Of a DNA stretch of 64,000 bases, positions 58,907 through 64,000 are shown piece by piece. A program made the translations under genes and the position numbers. The notes beneath the pieces are model-generated. The model was not told where the DNA came from. It saw only the letters and a list, made by a program, of their open reading frames with translations, and made no database searches. Within the stretch, counting starts at the first letter, position 1; every line of letters starts with the position of its first letter. This DNA comes from Phytomonospora sp040655735 (GTDB taxonomy: Bacteria; Actinomycetota; Actinomycetes; Mycobacteriales; Micromonosporaceae), in contig NZ_JBFAKK010000010.1 of NCBI RefSeq assembly GCF_040655735.1, positions 1 through 64,000 on the forward strand. The letters run 5' to 3'.

Positions 58907-60315
58907 CACGGTCGATGGTGCTGTGGTGCCCGCGCTGGCCCGCCGAGGAGAGCTTCGAACCCGTCGCGGCGGCCCTCGACGCGGTCACCCCCGGCGTGGA
59001 GATCCTTCGCCCGGGCCTCGCGGCCTGCCCGGCGAGGGGCGCGGCGCGCTTCTACGGCAGCGAGGAGAGCGCCGCGGAGCAGCTGATCGACGCGGTCGCC
59101 TCGCTCGCCGGCGAGTACGCCGAACACGGCGAGGCGGGCGAGCGCTCCGCGGCCTCGGTGAGCCTGCGGGAGTGCCAGGTGGGCATCGCCGACGGCCTGT
59201 TCGCGGGCTGGCTGGCCGCCCGCGCCGGCGTGGTCGTCCCGCCCGGGGGAGACGCGGCGTTCCTGGCCGACGTGGACGTCGCCGCGTCGGGCCGGCCGGA
59301 GCTGGTCGCGCTGCTGCGGAGACTGGGCGTCTACACGCTCGGCGCGTTCGCGGCCCTGCCCGCCTCCGACGTCCTCGACCGCTTCGGCTTCGACGCCGCC
59401 TACATGCACCGCCTGGCCGCCGGGGAGCCCCCGCGCCCGACGGTGGCGCGCAAGCCTCCTCCGGAGCTGACCGTCGACGCCGAGTGCGACCCGCCCATCG
59501 ACCGCCTCGACGCCGCCGCCTTCACCGGCCGGGCCCTCGCCGAGCAGTTGCAGCGCCGCCTGACCTCCTACGGGCTGGCCTGCACCCGCCTCATCGTGCA
59601 GGCCACCACCGAGGGCGGCGAGCAGCTGACCCGGACGTGGCGGCACGACGGGGTCCTCTCGGCGGCGGCCGTCGCCGACCGGGTCCGCTGGCAGCTCGAC
59701 GGCTGGCTCACCGGCGGCTCCACCGGCGACGGCGGCGCGCGGCCCACCGGCGGGATCGTGCGGATCACGCTGATGCCCGACGACGTGATCCCCTACTCGG
59801 GCACCCAGACCGGCCTGTGGGGCGAGGCGGGGGAGGGTCGCGACCGCGCCCACCGCGCCCTCACGCACGTCCAGGGCCTGCTCGGTCCCGACGCGGTCGT
59901 CACCGCCCAGCCCGGTGGCGGGCGCGGCCAGCGGGAGCGGACCCGCCGCGTCGCCTGGGACACCACCGACGGTGAGCCCGACACGGTCGGCGAGCCGTGG
60001 CCGGGGAGCCTCCCGGCGCCGAACCCGGCCGTCGTGCTGCCCGAGCCCTTCGCGATGGAGGTGCTCGACGCCGAGGGCGGGGAGGTCGGCGTGACCGGGC
60101 GCTGCCTGCTGACGGCCTCGCCGAAGCGCGTGCGGATCGGGCGGGAGGTTCCCGTCGACGTCGTCACCTGGGCGGGGCCGTGGCCGGTCGCCGAACGCTG
60201 GTGGCGCTCCGACGCCCGCCGCTACGCGCGCCTCCAGTTGGGCCTGTCCGACGGGCGGGCGCTGCTGGTGCGGATCGAGGCGGGCGCGTGGTGGCTGGAG
60301 GCGAGCTATGACTGA
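58903..60315 (+). CDS. imuB: Y-family polymerase-like mutasome protein ImuB
   Basis: A 470-residue protein of the DinB/ImuB family. It begins LTRSMVLWCPRWPAEE, where active Y-family polymerases carry the first catalytic Asp; here that Asp is absent, as in ImuB. YGSEESAAEQLIDAV and LRRLGVYTLGAFAALPASDV (helix-hairpin-helix) are conserved. The C-terminal region (RRVAW, PWPVAERWW) matches ImuB tails that contact the beta clamp and DnaE2. TTG 58903 overlaps the imuA' stop, with AAGGGAGA upstream. The last 8 bp overlap dnaE2. Confidence 0.9.
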   Translation: MTRSMVLWCPRWPAEESFEPVAAALDAVTPGVEILRPGLAACPARGAARFYGSEESAAEQLIDAVASLAGEYAEHGEAGERSAASVSLRECQVGIADGLFAGWLAARAGVVVPPGGDAAFLADVDVAASGRPELVALLRRLGVYTLGAFAALPASDVLDRFGFDAAYMHRLAAGEPPRPTVARKPPPELTVDAECDPPIDRLDAAAFTGRALAEQLQRRLTSYGLACTRLIVQATTEGGEQLTRTWRHDGVLSAAAVADRVRWQLDGWLTGGSTGDGGARPTGGIVRITLMPDDVIPYSGTQTGLWGEAGEGRDRAHRALTHVQGLLGPDAVVTAQPGGGRGQRERTRRVAWDTTDGEPDTVGEPWPGSLPAPNPAVVLPEPFAMEVLDAEGGEVGVTGRCLLTASPKRVRIGREVPVDVVTWAGPWPVAERWWRSDARRYARLQLGLSDGRALLVRIEAGAWWLEASYD

Positions 60316-63300
60316 CCGCGGCAGGAGATACGCCGAACTGCACTGCCACTCGTACTTCAGTTTCCTCGACGGGGCCAGTTCCCCCGCCGAACTCGTCGAC
60401 GAGGCCGTGCGGCTCGGCTTGAGCGGCCTCGCCGTGACCGACCACGACGGCTTCTACGGGGTCGTCCAGTTCGCCGAGGCGGCCCGCGAGCGGGGCCTGC
60501 CGACGGTCTTCGGCGCCGAGCTCAGCTTCGAGCTGCCCTCCCGCCAGACGGGAGTCCCGGACCCCGCCGGGCGGCACCTGCTCGTCCTGGCGCGCAACGC
60601 CGCCGGGTACGCGAAGCTGTCGGCGGCGATCGGCGCCGCCTACGAGGAGTCGGGCGGCGGACAGAAGGGACGGCCGGTCTACGACCTGGAATCGCTGGCC
60701 GCCGGGGCGGGCGACGACTGGCTCGTCCTCACCGGCTGCCGCAAGGGCTTCCTGCCCGCCGCCCTCACGACCGGGGGGACCGAGGCGGCCGTGCGGGAAC
60801 TCGACCGGCTCGTCGCGCTGTTCGGGCGCGGGAACGTCGCCGTCGAGCTCACCGACCACGACCTTCCCGACGACGACGAACGCGTCGACGCGCTCGCCGA
60901 GATCGCCGCGCGCCTCAGGGTCCCCACCGTCGCGACCAACAACGTCCACTACGCCCAGCCGGCCCGCCAGCCCGTCGCCGCCACGCTCGCCGCGATCCGG
61001 GCCCGCCGCCCCCTTGACACCCTCGACGGGTACCTCCCGGCCGCCGCCGGGGCGCACCTGCGCGGCGCCGAGGAGATGTACGCGCGCTTCGCCACCCATC
61101 CCAGCGCGGTCGAACGGGCCGCGGAGTTCGCCGCCGAGTGCGCCTTCGACCTGGAACTGATCGCGCCCCGCCTGCCGGAGTTCGCCCCGCCAGGGCACAC
61201 CGAGATGTCCTGGCTGGCCAAACGCGTCCTGGAAGGAGCCCGCGAGTACTACGGCCCACCCGCCGCCCCCCGGGTGAAGGAGGCCTACCAGCAGCTCGAG
61301 ACCGAGCTCGCCGTCATCGAGGAGCTCGGCTTCCCCGGCTACTTCCTGATCGTCGACGACATCGCGAAGTTCTGCCGGGACAACAAGATCCTGTGCCAGG
61401 GCCGGGGATCGGCGGCCAACTCGGCGGTCTGCTACGCGCTGGGCATCACCAAGGTCGACGCGGTGGCCTACAAGCTCCTCTTCGAGCGCTTCCTGTCCCC
61501 GGCCCGCGACGGCTATCCCGACATCGACCTCGACATCGCCTCCGACCGCCGCGAGGAGGTCATCCAGTACGTCTACAAGCGCTACGGCCGCAGCCACGCA
61601 GCCATGGTCGCCAACGTGATCTCCTACCGCCCCCGCTCGGCCGTCCGCGACGTCGCCAAGGCCCTCGGGCACACCTCCGAGCGCGCCGAGGGGTGGAGCA
61701 AGCAGCTCGACCGCGCCAGGACCGTCGGGGAGTCCGAGGTCGACGAGATCCCGGCCGAGGTCAGCGGCCTCGCCGACGAGATCCGCCGCTTTCCCCGCCA
61801 CCTCGGCATCCACCCCGGCGGGATGGTCATCTGCGACCGCCCGATCGCGCAGGTGTGCCCGGTGGAGCCGGCCACGATGCCCGACCGCACGGTCCTCCAG
61901 TGGGACAAGGACGACTGCGCCTCGGCGGGCCTGGTGAAGTTCGACCTGCTCGGGCTGGGCATGCTCAGCGCGCTGAGCCGGGCGGTGGAGATGGTCGCGC
62001 GCCATCACGGCGTCCACATCGACCTGGCGCGGCTGCCGCAGGAGGACCCGGCGACGATGGAGATGCTGTGCGAGGCCGACACCGTCGGTGTCTTCCAGGT
62101 CGAGTCGCGGGCGCAGATGTCGACGCTGCCGAGGCTGCGGCCCCAGAACTTCTACGACCTGGCCATCGAGGTCGCGCTGATCCGCCCGGGCCCGATCCAG
62201 GGCGGGTCGGTGCACCCTTACCTGGCCCGCCGCGCGGGGGAGCCGTGGAAGCACAAGGTCCCCGAGAAGCTGCGCGAGACCCTCGGCAAGACCTGCGGGG
62301 TGCCGCTGTTCCAGGAGCAGCTGATGCAGATGGCCATCGACATCGCCGACTTCGACGCCCAGGAGGCCGACGCCCTGCGCCGGGCGATGGGCTCGAAGCG
62401 CTCCGAGGAACGCATGGACGCCCTCAAGGCGAGGCTGTACGCCGGCATGGCGAAGAACGGCGTCGTGGGGGCGCAGGCCGACGAGATCTTCCAGCAGCTG
62501 CACGCCTTCGCCGACTTCGGGTTCCCCGAGAGCCACGCGATCAGTTTCGCCTACCTGGTGTACTCCAGCGCCTGGCTCAAGAGGCACTTCCCGGCGGCCT
62601 TCACCGCCTCCCTGCTCAACTCACAGCCGATGGGCTTCTACAGCCCCAACACGCTCATCGCCGACGCGCGCAGGCACGGGATCACCGTCCTGCGCCCGGA
62701 CGTGAACCTCAGCGAGGCCGACGCGGTCCTGGAGGACCTGCCCGGCGCCGGGGAGCAGCCCGTCCCCGCCGACACTCTCGACCCCTGCGCGCAGCTCACC
62801 GAGTTCACCTCCCGGCCGATCCCGCAGCCGGCGATCCGGCTCGGCCTGTCCTCGGTGCGCGCGATAAGCACCGCCACCGCCGAGCGGATCGCCGAGGGCC
62901 AGCCCTACACCGACCTCCCCGACCTGGCTCGCCGCGCCGGCCTGAACACCGCGCAACTGGAGGCCCTCGCCGTCGCCGACGCCTTCACCTGCCTGGGCCT
63001 CGACCGCCGCCAAGCCCTGTGGGCGGCCGGCGCCGCAGCCCGCGAGCGCCCCGACACGCTCCCCGGCACCGCGACCGGCCTGGTCGCGCCGCCGCTGCCG
63101 GCGATGAGCCAGGTCGAACTCGCCGGCGCCGACTTCTGGGCGACCGGGGTCTCCCCGCAGTCCCATCCGGTGGAGTTCGTGCGGGAGACCCTCGACGCCG
63201 CCGGTGTCCTGCGCGTCGCCGACCTCGCCGGGATCGAGGACAAGACCCGCGTGCGGGTGGCGGGCCTGATCACGCACCGGCAGCGCCCGGGGACGGCCGG

Positions 63301-63556
63301 CGGCATCACCTTCCTGAGCCTGGAGGACGAGACCGGCATCCTCAACGTCATCTGCTCGCCGGGGCTGTGGCGGCGCCAGCGCAGGCTCGCCCGCACGGCG
63401 GTGGGCGTGGTCGTGCGGGGGATGGCCGAGAAGAAGATCACCAAGCCCGCCCCCGGCGACGAACGTCCGCCCGGTGTGGTGATCAACCTCGTCGCCGACC
63501 TCCTCGAACCGCTCGACCTGCCGCTGCGGCCGGGGCCCTCCCGCGACTTCCAGTAG
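60308..63556 (+). CDS. dnaE2: Error-prone DNA polymerase DnaE2
   Basis: A 1082-residue C-family polymerase. The N-terminal PHP domain reads YAELHCHSYFSFLDGASSP and VTDHDGFYG. The catalytic centre contains GRGSAANSAVCYALGIT and YPDIDLDIASDRR with the metal-binding Asp pair. LIRPGPIQGGSVHPYLARR and HAISFAYLVYSSAWLKRHFP follow, and an OB-fold (GGITFLSLEDETGILNVI) ends the chain. Length and lack of a clamp-binding alpha C-terminus fit DnaE2, the translesion polymerase of the ImuA'/ImuB/DnaE2 system. ATG 60308 overlaps imuB, giving one coupled operon with the two genes before it. Confidence 0.95.
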   Translation: MTDRGRRYAELHCHSYFSFLDGASSPAELVDEAVRLGLSGLAVTDHDGFYGVVQFAEAARERGLPTVFGAELSFELPSRQTGVPDPAGRHLLVLARNAAGYAKLSAAIGAAYEESGGGQKGRPVYDLESLAAGAGDDWLVLTGCRKGFLPAALTTGGTEAAVRELDRLVALFGRGNVAVELTDHDLPDDDERVDALAEIAARLRVPTVATNNVHYAQPARQPVAATLAAIRARRPLDTLDGYLPAAAGAHLRGAEEMYARFATHPSAVERAAEFAAECAFDLELIAPRLPEFAPPGHTEMSWLAKRVLEGAREYYGPPAAPRVKEAYQQLETELAVIEELGFPGYFLIVDDIAKFCRDNKILCQGRGSAANSAVCYALGITKVDAVAYKLLFERFLSPARDGYPDIDLDIASDRREEVIQYVYKRYGRSHAAMVANVISYRPRSAVRDVAKALGHTSERAEGWSKQLDRARTVGESEVDEIPAEVSGLADEIRRFPRHLGIHPGGMVICDRPIAQVCPVEPATMPDRTVLQWDKDDCASAGLVKFDLLGLGMLSALSRAVEMVARHHGVHIDLARLPQEDPATMEMLCEADTVGVFQVESRAQMSTLPRLRPQNFYDLAIEVALIRPGPIQGGSVHPYLARRAGEPWKHKVPEKLRETLGKTCGVPLFQEQLMQMAIDIADFDAQEADALRRAMGSKRSEERMDALKARLYAGMAKNGVVGAQADEIFQQLHAFADFGFPESHAISFAYLVYSSAWLKRHFPAAFTASLLNSQPMGFYSPNTLIADARRHGITVLRPDVNLSEADAVLEDLPGAGEQPVPADTLDPCAQLTEFTSRPIPQPAIRLGLSSVRAISTATAERIAEGQPYTDLPDLARRAGLNTAQLEALAVADAFTCLGLDRRQALWAAGAAARERPDTLPGTATGLVAPPLPAMSQVELAGADFWATGVSPQSHPVEFVRETLDAAGVLRVADLAGIEDKTRVRVAGLITHRQRPGTAGGITFLSLEDETGILNVICSPGLWRRQRRLARTAVGVVVRGMAEKKITKPAPGDERPPGVVINLVADLLEPLDLPLRPGPSRDFQ

Positions 63557-63759
63557 GCCCGCGGCAGCCTGTCCGATGTACGTCATAGCGAGGTCGCAAC
63601 CTGCTATCGGCACTGGTCAGGGGCTTTGTCAACGCCAACGTCACCCTTGTGCGCTGTCGGATCCTGCATTGTTAACGCCTTTGAGCACTGTCCACACTGT
63701 GAGCTCACCGAGTGTCCGCCACCTATCAGCCCCACCTCCTGCCCCCTCCTGGAGGCCAC
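63557..63759 (+). other. Intergenic region before the TetR gene
   Basis: About 200 bp of less GC-rich DNA, with no supported gene. CACTGTCCACACTGTGAG (63676-63693) contains a CACTGT/CACTGT direct repeat and a CACACTGTG palindrome that could belong to regulation of the following TetR gene. Confidence 0.4.
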
Positions 63760-64000
63760 ATGACACCGGTATCGCCGCCCGGCCGAAACGGCCAGTTCCC
63801 GACCGGCTCGGGCGACCGACCGATGCGTGCCGACGCCCGCCGCAACCGAGCCAGGATCCTGGCCGCCGCCGAAGAAGTGTTCACCGCGAAAGGTGCCGGA
63901 GCCTCCACCGAGGAGGTCGCCCGGCTCGCCGGAGTCGGCATCGGCACCGTGTTCCGGCATTTCCCGACCAAAGAGGACCTCCTCAAGGCCATCGTCACCG
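63760..64000 (+). CDS. TetR/AcrR-family regulator, N-terminal part
   Basis: The open frame starts at ATG 63760 with GGAGG 4 nt upstream and runs off the window. After a 20-residue tail it reads MRADARRNRARILAAAEEVF, then GASTEEVARLAGVGIGTVFR and HFPTKEDLLKAIV, a complete TetR helix-turn-helix. The ligand domain is outside the window, so its target cannot be judged. Confidence 0.92.
   Translation, partial: MTPVSPPGRNGQFPTGSGDRPMRADARRNRARILAAAEEVFTAKGAGASTEEVARLAGVGIGTVFRHFPTKEDLLKAIVT

Overview
The window is high-GC DNA (strong G/C third-position bias, many GTG/TTG starts, GGAGG-type ribosome binding sites) from an actinobacterium. Support comes from the phosphatidylinositol mannoside genes (pgsA-patA-pimA), the order pdxS/pdxT-yebC-ruvCAB-yajC-secDF, an EF-G2, a SAV_6107-type HEPN gene and an ImuA'-ImuB-DnaE2 mutasome. 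A Streptomyces/Micromonospora/Glycomyces-like lineage fits, but the genus cannot be fixed from the sequence.

Layout. 1-485: edge of an old integrated element: the end of an IS3-family transposase inside a serine-recombinase remnant, next to tRNA-Val(CAC). 0.6-7.5 kb: ABC-2 exporter with divergent MarR/GbsR regulator, gamma-glutamyltransferase-like enzyme, HAD phosphatase, aminoglycoside-phosphotransferase-like kinase and metallo-beta-lactamase-fold hydrolase. 7.5-12 kb: a 1511-residue AT/luciferase-like/condensation/adenylation megasynthase whose core catalytic motifs are degraded. 12.1-13.7 kb: coupled lysoplasmalogenase and alkylglycerol-monooxygenase-like genes. 14.2-16.5 kb: secreted GH18 chitinase. 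16.7-18.9 kb: acetate permease operon behind a perfect CRP/GlxR-type site. 18.9-22.5 kb: MerR regulator and VIT/vWA protein. 22.6-24.5 kb: C-rich, repeat-bearing, gene-free DNA. 24.6-25.1 kb: two related cysteine-rich mini-proteins. 25.3-31.2 kb: thrS, a second GH18 protein, HdeD-like protein and a double GNAT. 31.3-43.6 kb: HIT protein, MFS exporter, EF-G2, the PIM cluster and the PLP synthase genes (pdxS and pdxT separated by three small membrane-protein genes), then yebC. 43.8-44.9 kb: a DUF7873 gene followed by two tRNA-like units in which the 3' half lies upstream of the 5' half, ended by a strong terminator. 45-48.5 kb: M20 peptidase, membrane protein with divergent TetR regulator, GNAT. 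48.7-54.7 kb: ruvCAB, yajC-secD-secF. 54.7-55.7 kb: nucleotide-sugar epimerase. 55.7-63.6 kb: LexA-controlled HEPN gene and the error-prone repair genes imuA', imuB, dnaE2. The window ends inside a TetR gene.

The most unusual content is the pair of candidate circularly permuted tRNA genes at 44,565-44,830. Each shows complementary acceptor strands facing each other across a 6-7 nt linker, an anticodon stem that closes only in the permuted order, and further helices beyond the anticodon. Next in interest are the cysteine-rich peptide pair (24.6-25.1 kb) and the consistently degraded megasynthase (7.5-12 kb). All functional statements rest on reading motifs by eye; no database search was run.
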